A DNA stretch of 64,000 bases from Chloroflexus islandicus. Lineage in GTDB: Bacteria > Chloroflexota > Chloroflexia > Chloroflexales > Chloroflexaceae. The notes under the pieces are model-generated. The model was given only the letters and a program-made list of their open reading frames with translations. It was not told where the DNA came from and made no database searches. The position numbers and the translations under genes are program-made. The stretch lies in assembly GCF_001650695.1 (NCBI RefSeq), contig NZ_LWQS01000037.1, positions 1 to 64,000 of the forward strand, read 5' to 3'. Position 1 is the first letter of the stretch. Every line of letters begins with the position of its first letter. Positions 33,831 to 42,344 of this stretch are shown one piece after another.

Positions 33831-35993
33831 ATGTGGATCCTTTCTGAAGACACCTTCGACCCAGCCAAACAGCACCACAAAGAGACGATCTTCACGATCG
33901 GCAACGGCTATCTCTCGACCCGCGGCGCATTCGAGGAGGGCTATCCCAACGACCGCCGCGCCACCTTTATCCACGGCGTCTTCGACGACGCGCCGATCGT
34001 GGTCACGGAGCTGGCCAACGCACCCGACTGGCTCGCGCTGCACGTCGTGCTCGACGGTGAGAAGTTCTCGCTCGCGACGGGCACAATTCTCGCCTACCGG
34101 CGCGAACTCGATTTGCAGAGCGGCGTGCTGCGGCGCGAGGTGCGCTGGCGTTCGCCGCAGGGCCGGGTGGCGACGCTGATCTTCACCCGCTTCGCGTCAC
34201 TGGCCGACGAACACCTGCTGGCGCTGCGCTGCGAGATCATCCCCGAATTTGACGGGCAGGTCGAGCTGCGCGCCGCCATTAACGGCCAGATGGATAACGA
34301 AGGGTTGCTGCACTGGCGTCCGCTCGCCCAAGGCCAGCTCGCCGATGGCACGGTCTTTTTGCGCACCCGCACCCGCAAGAGCGGGATTGAAGTGGCGCTA
34401 GCAATGCGCCTGATCGGCGATGCCTCTCAAACCGCCTTCTGGGATGCCGAGAATGTGCCGACGCTGCAACAGGTCTACCCGGCGCGGGCCGGCCAGCCGA
34501 TCGTGGTGACGAAGTTGGTGGGGATTGCAACCTCGCGCGATGCTGCCGCACCGCTTGAGCTAGCCCACCGCCACGTCCAAGCCGCCACCGATTGGGAGAG
34601 TGCGCTAGCCGCGCAACGGCAGGCATGGGCGCGCGAGTGGGAACGCTGCCATGTCGTGATCGAAGGCGACGACGAAGCCGATCTAGCGGTGCGCTTCAGC
34701 ATCTTCCAATTGCTAATCGCCGCCCCCCGCCGCGACAACCGGGTCAACATCGGCGCCAAAACCCTCTCTGGCTTTGGCTATCGCGGCCATGCCTTCTGGG
34801 ACACCGAAATCTTCATGCTGCCGCTCTTCACCTACACCGCACCCGGCATCGCGCGCAATCTGCTCGACTACCGCTACCTCACCCTGCCGGCTGCCCGCGC
34901 CAAAGCGCGCGCCGCCGGCTACGAAGGCGCGTGGTACGCTTGGGAGAGCGCCGATACCGGCGACGAGGTGACGCCAACGTGGGTGCCGGATTTCCACGAC
35001 AAAAAGAAGCTGGCCCGCGTCTGGACGGGTGATCTGGCGATTCACATCTCGGCGGATGTGGCCTACGCCGTGCAGCAGTTCTGGCAGGCTACCGGCGATG
35101 ATGAGTGGTACATCGAGCGCGGGGCCGAGATCGTGCTCGACACAGCCAAATTCTTCGCCTCACGGGCCGAATGGCTGGCCGAGCGCGGCTGCTACGGCTA
35201 CACCGACGTGATCGGCCCCGACGAATACCACGATCACGTTAACAACAACGCCTACACTAACCTGCTGGCCCAATGGAACCTGCGCGCCGGCCTTGAGACG
35301 CTGGCATGGCTCGATCAACATGCGCCGCACAAAGCCGCCGAGTTGCGCCAACGGCTCGATCTGACGCCGGAACGCTTACAGCACTGGCAGACGGTAGCCG
35401 AAAAGATGTGCCTCAACGTGAGCGCCAACGGCCTCATCGAGCAATTCGACGGCTTCTTCAAACTGAAGGATGTCAATCTCGCCGACTACGAACCGCGCAC
35501 CAAATCGATGCACGAAATCTTCGGCATCGAGGGGGCCAACGAGTATCAGGCGATCAAGCAACCCGACGTGCTGATGCTGCAATTCCTCTTGCGCGAACAG
35601 TACAGCGACAGCCAGATTCGGGTCAATTACGACTACTACACCCCCCGCACCGACCACACCTACGGCTCGTCGCTCGGCCCGCCGATTCAGGCCATCGTCG
35701 CCTGCCAGATGGGTGACGTGGCCGAAGCCTACGAACACTTCATCCGGGCCGCGCGGGCCGACTTGCGCGACGTGCGCGGCAACGCTGGCGACGGCATCCA
35801 TGCCGCATCAGCGGGCGGGGTCTGGCAAGCGGTAGTGTTTGGCTTTGGCGGGTTGCGTATCCACCCCGACGGCACGTGGGAAGTGCATCCGCGCCTGCCC
35901 AGTCACTGGCGGCGGTTGACCTACCGCTTCACCTTGCGCGGGCAAACCCACACCGTCACCTGCTACCCGGATGGCAGCTACACGATGGGCTAA
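33831..35993 (+). CDS. GH65 alpha-glucoside phosphorylase (maltose, trehalose or kojibiose phosphorylase)
   Basis: This 720-residue inverting enzyme uses phosphate to split an alpha-linked glucose disaccharide into beta-glucose-1-phosphate and glucose. It has an N-terminal beta-sandwich (1-260), a linker, and an (alpha/alpha)6 barrel with catalytic acid E465 in I-G-P-D-E-Y-H. Downstream is the phosphate-site-like motif Y-D-Y-Y-T-P-R-T-D-H. It has no signal peptide and is therefore cytosolic. Which disaccharide is used cannot be read from sequence alone. The beta-phosphoglucomutase gene behind it completes the route to glucose-6-phosphate. Confidence 0.94.
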   Translation: MWILSEDTFDPAKQHHKETIFTIGNGYLSTRGAFEEGYPNDRRATFIHGVFDDAPIVVTELANAPDWLALHVVLDGEKFSLATGTILAYRRELDLQSGVLRREVRWRSPQGRVATLIFTRFASLADEHLLALRCEIIPEFDGQVELRAAINGQMDNEGLLHWRPLAQGQLADGTVFLRTRTRKSGIEVALAMRLIGDASQTAFWDAENVPTLQQVYPARAGQPIVVTKLVGIATSRDAAAPLELAHRHVQAATDWESALAAQRQAWAREWERCHVVIEGDDEADLAVRFSIFQLLIAAPRRDNRVNIGAKTLSGFGYRGHAFWDTEIFMLPLFTYTAPGIARNLLDYRYLTLPAARAKARAAGYEGAWYAWESADTGDEVTPTWVPDFHDKKKLARVWTGDLAIHISADVAYAVQQFWQATGDDEWYIERGAEIVLDTAKFFASRAEWLAERGCYGYTDVIGPDEYHDHVNNNAYTNLLAQWNLRAGLETLAWLDQHAPHKAAELRQRLDLTPERLQHWQTVAEKMCLNVSANGLIEQFDGFFKLKDVNLADYEPRTKSMHEIFGIEGANEYQAIKQPDVLMLQFLLREQYSDSQIRVNYDYYTPRTDHTYGSSLGPPIQAIVACQMGDVAEAYEHFIRAARADLRDVRGNAGDGIHAASAGGVWQAVVFGFGGLRIHPDGTWEVHPRLPSHWRRLTYRFTLRGQTHTVTCYPDGSYTMG

Positions 35994-35998
35994 GACAC

Positions 35999-36225
35999 AG
36001 ACGGTTAACGCAAAGACGCTAAGGTTTTTAACGCAAAGGCGCAGAGGTTTTTAACGCAAAGACGCAAAGGTATTTGAGGTTGGGTACAAGCGTGGTGATT
36101 CAAACAATCAAAAAACTCTTTGCGTCCTTGGCGTTCTTCGCGCCTTTGCGTTTGACTTCCTTTGCGTTCTCTGCGCCCTTCGCGCCTTTGCGTTTGACTT
36201 CCTTTGCGTTCTCTGCGCCGTGGAT
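35999..36225. repeat. Palindromic 'cgcaaaggcgcagagg' element
   Basis: The left arm (about 36007-36070) repeats AACGCAAAGACGC/AACGCAAAGGCGCAGAGG. The right arm (about 36120-36225) carries the complementary CGCGCCTTTGCGTTTGAC and CTTTGCGTTCTCTGCGCC, itself duplicated with a period of about 42 bases. The whole can fold on itself. Related copies lie at about 9000-9140, 47760-47880, 47980-48070 and 48178-48250. It interrupts the gap between the phosphorylase and mutase genes, yet both remain intact. Confidence 0.85.
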
Positions 36226-36240
36226 GACGAGGACTGCGTG

Positions 36241-36897
36241 ATGTCGATCAAAGGATTCATCTTCGATCTTGACGGTGTACTCACCGACACCGCCGAATAC
36301 CATTACCGGGCATGGAAACGGCTCGCCGATGAACTCGGCATTCCGTTCACCCGCGAAGAGAACGAAGCGCTGCGCGGCATTCCACGCCGCGAGTCGCTCT
36401 TGCTGCTGCTCAAAGGGCGCACCTTCCCCGAAGCGACGCTCAACGAGCTGATGGAGCGCAAAAACAGCTACTACCTCGAATACATTCGCGAAATCTCACC
36501 CCGCGATGTCTTGCCCGGCGCGCGCGAGCTGCTGAGCGAAATCCGCGCCGCCGGTCTGAAAGCGGCGCTCGGTTCAGCGAGCAAAAACGCGCGCGAAGTG
36601 ATTGAGCGGCTCGGCATCGCCGGCCTGCTCGACGCGGTTGCCGACGGCTACAGCGTCACGCGGCAGAAACCGGCGCCTGACCTCTTCTTGCACGCAGCGG
36701 CACTACTTGGCTTAGCTCCGGCGGAATGCGTCGTGGTCGAAGATGCCGCAGCCGGCGTCGAAGCGGCGCTAGCCGGCGGCTTCACCGTGATCGGGATCGG
36801 CCCGCACGAGCGAGTGGGCAAAGCGCATGTCGTGCTACCCAATCTGGCCGGCGCGCGCCTCGCCGATCTGTTAGCGCGGTTGCCGATGCATGCATGA
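36241..36897 (+). CDS. pgmB: Beta-phosphoglucomutase (HAD superfamily)
   Basis: This 218-residue HAD enzyme converts beta-glucose-1-phosphate to glucose-6-phosphate. Motif I is F-D9-L-D11-G-V-L-T-D-T with nucleophile D9. G-I-P-R-R-E-S-L in the cap is typical of beta-PGM, followed by G-S-A-S-K-N-A, K-P-A-P-D-L-F-L and V-V-E-D-A-A-A-G-V-E-A. GAGGA sits seven bases before the ATG at 36241; the frame extends seven codons further upstream into the repeat. Directly behind GH65, it takes the product of that enzyme into glycolysis. Confidence 0.95.
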   Translation: MSIKGFIFDLDGVLTDTAEYHYRAWKRLADELGIPFTREENEALRGIPRRESLLLLLKGRTFPEATLNELMERKNSYYLEYIREISPRDVLPGARELLSEIRAAGLKAALGSASKNAREVIERLGIAGLLDAVADGYSVTRQKPAPDLFLHAAALLGLAPAECVVVEDAAAGVEAALAGGFTVIGIGPHERVGKAHVVLPNLAGARLADLLARLPMHA

Positions 36898-36929
36898 CGC
36901 ACCGGCGTACCTGAACAACGATGGGAAAG

Positions 36930-37003
36930 GAGCCGGACAGCCGTCCGGCTCTACGGTCTTCCCGTCTGCGGGTACAGATTGGAGCCGGACAGCCGTCCGG
37001 CTC
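36930..37003. repeat. Two GAGCCGGAC/GTCCGGCTC hairpins
   Basis: Identical 9-bp stems with loop AGCC lie at 36930-36951 and 36982-37003, 52 bases apart. Related hairpins occur at 47730-47751 and 48144-48166. They separate the sugar cluster from the protease genes and may end transcription or protect the mRNA; no T-tract is seen. Confidence 0.8.
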
Positions 37004-37093
37004 TACATGTTTGGCGTTATCCCTCTTGCCAACCAGCGTACTTTCTGTCACACTGCTCTTGCTACCGTCATTCGGTCACAAGGAGCATCTGTT

Positions 37094-38263
37094 ATGTCAG
37101 AACCGCTGGTTCTCACCTCTGAACAACCTCCTACTCGTCGTCCGGGGCTCTGGATAGCTGGTGTAGCAGTGTACATTCTGCTCATCAGCGTTGGCTCCAG
37201 TCTTGGCGGCGAGTTGGGCATCTTTACCACCGCCAGCTTCAACGCGCTGCCCTTCGTTGGGTTGGCTGTGCTAGCTTACTTCGCCGGTTCGCAGTTCAAC
37301 TGGGCATGGATCGCCACCGGTTTGTGGTTGGCGCTCGTGCTCGGCTTGGCATCGCTCTACACATTTGGTCTCGGCGTGATTACCCTGCTCGATCTGCCGC
37401 CGGGAGGGCTTAATCCAGAACAACCGCCCAATCTCGCACCAGCCGATCTGCTCAGCATCGTGCTCTTCATCTTGGGCATCTTCACCGCTATCGGCATCGG
37501 CCTGTTCACCCTGTTGCCGCCAGTACGGCGAGGATTAGCGCGGGTGTTGCCGATCGATCCCGATTCATTTGTCCATGCCATCGCATTGATGGCAATTGTC
37601 AGCATCACCCTCATGATGTTTGTGCCGCTGCTGATCACCGGCGAACCGCCCTTGCTAGCGCTGGTCAACACCATCGGCGGCTCAGAGCTGAGTGATCTGA
37701 GCGCTGATGAACAGTTACGCAGCCAGCTTTACGGCTTGGTCTGGACGATCCCGGCGGCGTTTCTGGCGGTTGGCTTTGGCATTCGCCGCAATCTGGCCGC
37801 GACCCTAGAACGGCTAGGGTTGGTACGCCCGACGCTGCGCCATCTGCTCATCGGGCTTGGGGTCGGGGTGGGATTGGCCGGGTTAATGTCGCTCGCCCTG
37901 CCGCTGATGGACTCGCTCTGGCAAGCGCTCGGCTGGCCAACCACCGACGAAGAAGCCTTCGGCGAACTGATGGCTTTCGCGATTAGCCCGATCGGGGCGC
38001 TGGTGATTGGCGTGACGGCTGGCCTTGGCGAAGAGTTAGGTGTGCGTGGCGTCTTGCAGCCGCGACTGGGGATCTGGCTCTCGAACCTCTTCTTCACCAG
38101 CCTGCACGCGTTTCAGTACCACTGGGACGCACTGCTGGTGGTGTTTGTGATTGGGATGGCATGCGGCATAGTGCGCAAGCATACCAACACCACCACCGCC
38201 GCAATCGTGCATGGAGTGTACAACTTCATTATGGTGATGCTGGCGGTAGTAACTAGCTCGTAA
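37094..38263 (+). CDS. CPBP-family intramembrane protease, first of a tandem pair
   Basis: This 389-residue multi-pass membrane protein has eight or more helices. CPBP motifs in the C-terminal third are G-E-E-L-G-V-R (EExxxR), F-F-T-S-L-H-A and a terminal V-H-G-V-Y-N. ATG at 37094 follows AAGGAGCATCT. It is clearly paralogous to the next gene (shared S-N-L-F-F-T-S-L-H-A-F-Q-Y-H-W-D-A-L-L). The N-terminal half is an extra membrane domain not needed for catalysis. Substrate unknown; possibly processing of membrane or secreted peptides. Confidence 0.9.
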   Translation: MSEPLVLTSEQPPTRRPGLWIAGVAVYILLISVGSSLGGELGIFTTASFNALPFVGLAVLAYFAGSQFNWAWIATGLWLALVLGLASLYTFGLGVITLLDLPPGGLNPEQPPNLAPADLLSIVLFILGIFTAIGIGLFTLLPPVRRGLARVLPIDPDSFVHAIALMAIVSITLMMFVPLLITGEPPLLALVNTIGGSELSDLSADEQLRSQLYGLVWTIPAAFLAVGFGIRRNLAATLERLGLVRPTLRHLLIGLGVGVGLAGLMSLALPLMDSLWQALGWPTTDEEAFGELMAFAISPIGALVIGVTAGLGEELGVRGVLQPRLGIWLSNLFFTSLHAFQYHWDALLVVFVIGMACGIVRKHTNTTTAAIVHGVYNFIMVMLAVVTSS

Positions 38264-38381
38264 CGGCGTTGCCGCGACACTTTTGTCACACTTTTGTTGT
38301 TGCTTATTCACGCGCTCCTTCCACCATAAAGCTGGCGAGATAATCCGCCGCATTCCTCGCGATGTGAAAGGAGAGCGTGAT

Positions 38382-39554
38382 ATGGCAGAGCAGACAATGC
38401 AGACGAGCGCATCACCCACTACACGTTGGGGACGCTGGCTCATCGGAGGCGTGTTGTATCTGGCGCTGCTCGCCACCGGTTTGCGCATTGGCGGCGAGTT
38501 GAGCGTCTTTGTGAGCGCAAGTCTCAATGTCTTACCGTTTGTTGGGCTGGCAATCCTCGCCTATTTCGCCGGTACGCGCTTCAATTGGGCATGGGTCATG
38601 AGCGGGATCTGGTTAGTGCTATTGATCGGCGTGATAACAATGTACGCCGCTGGCATAACCATGGCTGTTCTCCTTAATTTCACGCCTGATAATCTCAACC
38701 CGCCTGATCCCAGCGATCCCGCCTTCCTCACCCGGTTGCAAGCCGCCAACATTCCCGGCCTTATGCTCAGTTTTATCGGCGTGATCGGTATCAGCAGCTT
38801 GCCCCTCATCCCAGCGATCCGGCGCATCATTGCTCGCTTCATACCAATTGATCCGTCATCGTGGCTCCATACCGTGGCCCTCATCGCCGTAATATCTGTT
38901 ACATTGATCATGTTCATACCATTGTTTATCGTTGGTGAACCGCCGTTGCTGATGTTCATACGGCAAACCAACGGTGAAGTACCGTCCGAGCTGAGTGATG
39001 AAGTGCAGTTGCGCGCGCAAATCTATAGCCTGATCTGGAATATTCCGGCAGCATTGCTCGCAGTGGGGTTCGGCGTCCGCCGCAACCTAGTTGAGACCTT
39101 GACCCGGCTTGGGCTAATGCGCCCAACCCTAAGCCAGCTTGCAATGAGCGCTGGTGCCGGCTTGGTGATGGCTGTCATCGTCTATGTAGGCATGCCATTT
39201 CAGCTTTCCCTTTGGCAGATGTTGGGATGGCCTACGACGGATCATGAGTCGTTTGCTAAGCTCTTAGCTTTCGCGCTCAGCCCAATTGGGGCGGTTGTGG
39301 TTGGCGTGACTGCCGGCTTGGGTGAAGAGCTGGCCATCCGTGGCGTCTTGCAGCCGCGGATGGGTCTCTGGCTCTCGAATCTCTTCTTCACGAGCTTGCA
39401 TGCCTTTCAGTACCACTGGGATGCGCTATTGATAGTATTTACGGTTGGTCTTGTCTGCGGGATCATACGCAATCGTTTCAACACGACGACTGCGGCAATT
39501 GTCCATGGTGTGTATAACTGTGCACTGATCTTGATGAGCATCACGTTCGCGTGA
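38382..39554 (+). CDS. CPBP-family intramembrane protease, second of a tandem pair
   Basis: This 390-residue paralogue of the preceding protein has the same helix layout and motifs (G-E-E-L-A-I-R, F-F-T-S-L-H-A, V-H-G-V-Y-N). Its DNA is somewhat richer in A/T than the first copy, so the duplication is not very recent. AAAGGAGAGC precedes the ATG at 38382. A two-component system follows, separated by a gene-end hairpin. It could be a target or sensor-linked partner, but nothing in the sequence proves that. Confidence 0.9.
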   Translation: MAEQTMQTSASPTTRWGRWLIGGVLYLALLATGLRIGGELSVFVSASLNVLPFVGLAILAYFAGTRFNWAWVMSGIWLVLLIGVITMYAAGITMAVLLNFTPDNLNPPDPSDPAFLTRLQAANIPGLMLSFIGVIGISSLPLIPAIRRIIARFIPIDPSSWLHTVALIAVISVTLIMFIPLFIVGEPPLLMFIRQTNGEVPSELSDEVQLRAQIYSLIWNIPAALLAVGFGVRRNLVETLTRLGLMRPTLSQLAMSAGAGLVMAVIVYVGMPFQLSLWQMLGWPTTDHESFAKLLAFALSPIGAVVVGVTAGLGEELAIRGVLQPRMGLWLSNLFFTSLHAFQYHWDALLIVFTVGLVCGIIRNRFNTTTAAIVHGVYNCALILMSITFA

Positions 39555-39617
39555 GCGCTGAGGTTGCACAGCAGGTTTGTAGGAGCTCGTCCGTTCACAA
39601 TATGGCATTAGGTTTGT

Positions 39618-39646
39618 AGAGTGCGACAGTTCGCCTGTCGCACTCT
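39618..39646. repeat. Gene-end hairpin, variant copy
   Basis: AGAGTGCGACAG (39618-39629) pairs with CTGTCGCACTCT (39635-39646), a 12-bp stem. It has compensatory changes relative to the GTGCGGCAGT family (GCGAC/GTCGC for GCGGC/GCCGC). Such covariation implies that the stem itself is under selection or was copied as a stem. Confidence 0.75.
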
Positions 39647-39675
39647 GCCCATCGTCAATGAGCCTGCGAGCAATT

Positions 39676-40350
39676 ATGGCCACCATCCTGATTGTCGAAG
39701 ACGAACGCGAACTAGCCCTCTTGTTGCGGCAACGCCTTGAAAGTGAAGGGCACACTGCACTCGTCGTCTATGATGGCCCAACTGCGCTAGCGCTAGCCGG
39801 ACAACATCAGATTGATTTAGTCATTCTCGATTGGATGTTGCCCGGTCTCGATGGGTTGACGGTTATGCGCCGTTTGCGCGAGCGTTCGCCAGTGCCGGTC
39901 TTAATGCTGACAGCGCGTTCCGAGGAAGTTGATCGGGTGCTAGGGCTTGAAATTGGCGCCGATGATTATGTCACCAAGCCATTTAGCTTGCGCGAATTGT
40001 TAGCTCGTGTACACTCCATTCTACGCCGAGTCGAGTTGCTACGGCAACCACCGGCAGCGCCTCTTATTCGGATCGGTGATCTCACGATCGAACAAGAGGC
40101 GCGCCGGGTGACAATCGCCGGTACATCGGTTGAATTAACCGTTAAAGAATTTGACCTCCTCTGCCTGCTCGCCGCCCATCCCGGTCGCAGCTTCAGCCGC
40201 TCATACTTGCTTGATCGGATTTGGGGCATCGAGTACGACGGCAGCGATCGCACCGTCGATACCCATATTGTCCGCTTGCGCCGCAAACTTGGCGCGCTAG
40301 GAGAACGGATTGTCACGGTATGGGGCGTGGGATACCGCTTCGAGCCATAA
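39676..40350 (+). CDS. OmpR/PhoB-family response regulator
   Basis: This 224-residue protein has a receiver domain at 1-120 with E8-D9, phospho-acceptor D52 (I-L-D52-W-M-L-P-G) and K-P in Y-V-T-K-P-F-S. Residues 130-224 are a winged-helix DNA-binding domain ending V-W-G-V-G-Y-R-F. ATG at 39676 is chosen; an ATG six codons earlier is possible. The kinase gene starts inside its last codons (31-base overlap), so the two form a translationally coupled two-component system. Target genes unknown; the adjacent CPBP proteases are candidates. Confidence 0.94.
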   Translation: MATILIVEDERELALLLRQRLESEGHTALVVYDGPTALALAGQHQIDLVILDWMLPGLDGLTVMRRLRERSPVPVLMLTARSEEVDRVLGLEIGADDYVTKPFSLRELLARVHSILRRVELLRQPPAAPLIRIGDLTIEQEARRVTIAGTSVELTVKEFDLLCLLAAHPGRSFSRSYLLDRIWGIEYDGSDRTVDTHIVRLRRKLGALGERIVTVWGVGYRFEP

Positions 40351-42344
40351 AAGACTACCTCTTGCGCCGGGTTGGGTTCTGGCAATCGCTCGGCGAGGTG
40401 GCGGCGCTCGGCAGCGGCCTCGCGCTGCTCCCGTATCTGTTCTTCGGCAAAACATGGCCACTACTGGCCGATACAATCGCCTTTCTCAACCTCATCGCCT
40501 ATGTCTACGGCGCTTGGCGTCTACAACCGGTCGCCGCTCCATGGCCAGTGCGCATTGGGCGATTTGTGCTCTGGTGCGGCCTGTTAGCCATCCTTTCCGG
40601 AACAATCACATGGCTTACCCTAGGATGGCTCGATGAGCGTAGTCTGCTCATGCGTGATATGGTTGATCTGCCGGCATACGCATCGCCGGCCCTGCTGATC
40701 ATCAATGCGTTTTTGCTCGCGCTCGGCGCCACCGGCGTGCCCCGCTTCCTGATCACGATCTGGACGCTAGGCCGGCGCCATTTGCGCTGGCAACTGACTT
40801 TTGGCGCGCTATTGATTGCCGCGCTGACCAATCTCTGTATGCCGGTGGTCATGTTTGCCACCATTGCCGCCTTCAGTTTGGGAACGATCCCGGTCGTCAT
40901 GCCGCTGGATCAGGCCGCAACCTTGCTGCGTGAGGCGCTCGCCACCCTGCCGGATGATGCCGAACCGCCGGCAGTGCAAGCCATGGTCGAAGGCTTATAC
41001 AACGATACCACCCGCTTACCGGTTGATGAGGCGGCTCCATTTGCAGCCGCAGAAATGTGGGGGTTGCGCCGGATCAGCGTGCTCACCATCGACGGCACGA
41101 TCATTGCCAGCGCCGGTGAAACGCCACTCCCAGCGGCCATGCCGCTGCCCCCGGCCATCGCCGAAACCATCCAAGCCATTCGCGCCGCTGCTCTGCAAAC
41201 GGGCCAGTGTGTCACCGGCTATCCCCGCTCCGGCAGTTTGAGTGATGTTGCGGTCTGCCCGCTCAGTGCCAACCGGCTCGTGCTGATAGAACGGCAGATC
41301 GGGATGGTCGAGCAACTTGGCGCCAGTCTTGGCCGGATGGTAGCCAGTGTCTTGGTCAACCTGAGTCTGAGCTGGAGTATTATCGCCATTGTTATTGCTC
41401 TGATCATTCCGATTGCCTTCACGATCAGCTACTTCTTTGCCCGCCGCCTCACGACGCGACTTGAGCGCTTGGCTACTGCCACCCACGCGCTCGCCAGCGG
41501 CCAGAGCGAGACAGTTACGCCATTAGCCACCGGTGATGACGAGGTTGGCCAACTCACTGCCGACTTCAACGCGATGGCCGCCCAATTGCGCGCGCGCGAG
41601 CAGGCGCTGCGCGCCGCCGCCGAACGCAACGAGCAGTTGCTGGCCGCCAACAAACGCCTCATCGCAAACGTCAGCCACGAGTTGCGCAACCCCATCGCCA
41701 CCTTGCGCGCGCAGGTCGAGGCATTGGTCGAAGATTACGCCGGCCAACTCCCGGCGCGCGAACTCCATGTGATTGAACACGAGCTACAACGGCTTTCGAC
41801 CCTGATCGAGGATCTGTTCACCCTCGCGCGCGCTGACGCGCACCAGCTCAAACTTGATCGAACAAAGGTCGATGTGGGCGCCCTCATCCAGCGTTTGATA
41901 GCAACCTACGCCCCTCTCGCCCGCCGGCTGCATCAGATTGAAGTCGTGTGTGAGATTGAACCAGCGATACCACCCATATTGGCCGACCCCCAGCGGCTGG
42001 AACAAGTCATGATCAACCTTGTTCAGAACGCATTGCGCTATACCCCGCCGGGAGGCATTGTGATGGTGATGGCCAAAAGTGAGGGTACACAGGTAGCGAT
42101 CAGCGTGATCGACACCGGGCCGGGGATTGATCCCGCCGAACACGAACTAGTCTTCGAGCGATTTTATCGCGGCGACACATCACGCGCGCGGGCCACCGGC
42201 GGCGCCGGTCTTGGTTTGGCAATCGCGCTCGAGTTAGTGCGAGCTATGCAAGGCGATCTCACGCTCACCAATGCGCCGGGGCAAGGCGCTTGTTTTACCA
42301 TCACCCTTCCAGCCACCACCATTACGGCACCTGATACGAGCTAA
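40320..42344 (+). CDS. Membrane sensor histidine kinase
   Basis: This 674-residue kinase has several N-terminal hydrophobic helices (about 20-190). An extracytoplasmic-type sensor region (about 200-330) contains two cysteines, C-V-T-G-Y and V-C-P-L-S. A further transmembrane helix near 345-370 is followed by HAMP (about 370-425), HisKA with H453 (N-V-S-H-E-L-R-N-P), and HATPase with N-L-V-Q-N-A-L-R-Y, D-T-G-P-G-I and G-A-G-L-G-L-A-I. The ATG at 40320 lies within the regulator gene; a TTG at 40362 is the alternative. The 3' end overlaps a convergent gene by 23 bases. Signal unknown. Confidence 0.92.
   Translation: MGRGIPLRAIKDYLLRRVGFWQSLGEVAALGSGLALLPYLFFGKTWPLLADTIAFLNLIAYVYGAWRLQPVAAPWPVRIGRFVLWCGLLAILSGTITWLTLGWLDERSLLMRDMVDLPAYASPALLIINAFLLALGATGVPRFLITIWTLGRRHLRWQLTFGALLIAALTNLCMPVVMFATIAAFSLGTIPVVMPLDQAATLLREALATLPDDAEPPAVQAMVEGLYNDTTRLPVDEAAPFAAAEMWGLRRISVLTIDGTIIASAGETPLPAAMPLPPAIAETIQAIRAAALQTGQCVTGYPRSGSLSDVAVCPLSANRLVLIERQIGMVEQLGASLGRMVASVLVNLSLSWSIIAIVIALIIPIAFTISYFFARRLTTRLERLATATHALASGQSETVTPLATGDDEVGQLTADFNAMAAQLRAREQALRAAAERNEQLLAANKRLIANVSHELRNPIATLRAQVEALVEDYAGQLPARELHVIEHELQRLSTLIEDLFTLARADAHQLKLDRTKVDVGALIQRLIATYAPLARRLHQIEVVCEIEPAIPPILADPQRLEQVMINLVQNALRYTPPGGIVMVMAKSEGTQVAISVIDTGPGIDPAEHELVFERFYRGDTSRARATGGAGLGLAIALELVRAMQGDLTLTNAPGQGACFTITLPATTITAPDTS

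Noticed and set aside
40221-40319. Longer N-terminus for the histidine kinase
   Set aside because: It would overlap the response regulator by over 120 bases and encodes an Arg-rich non-family peptide.
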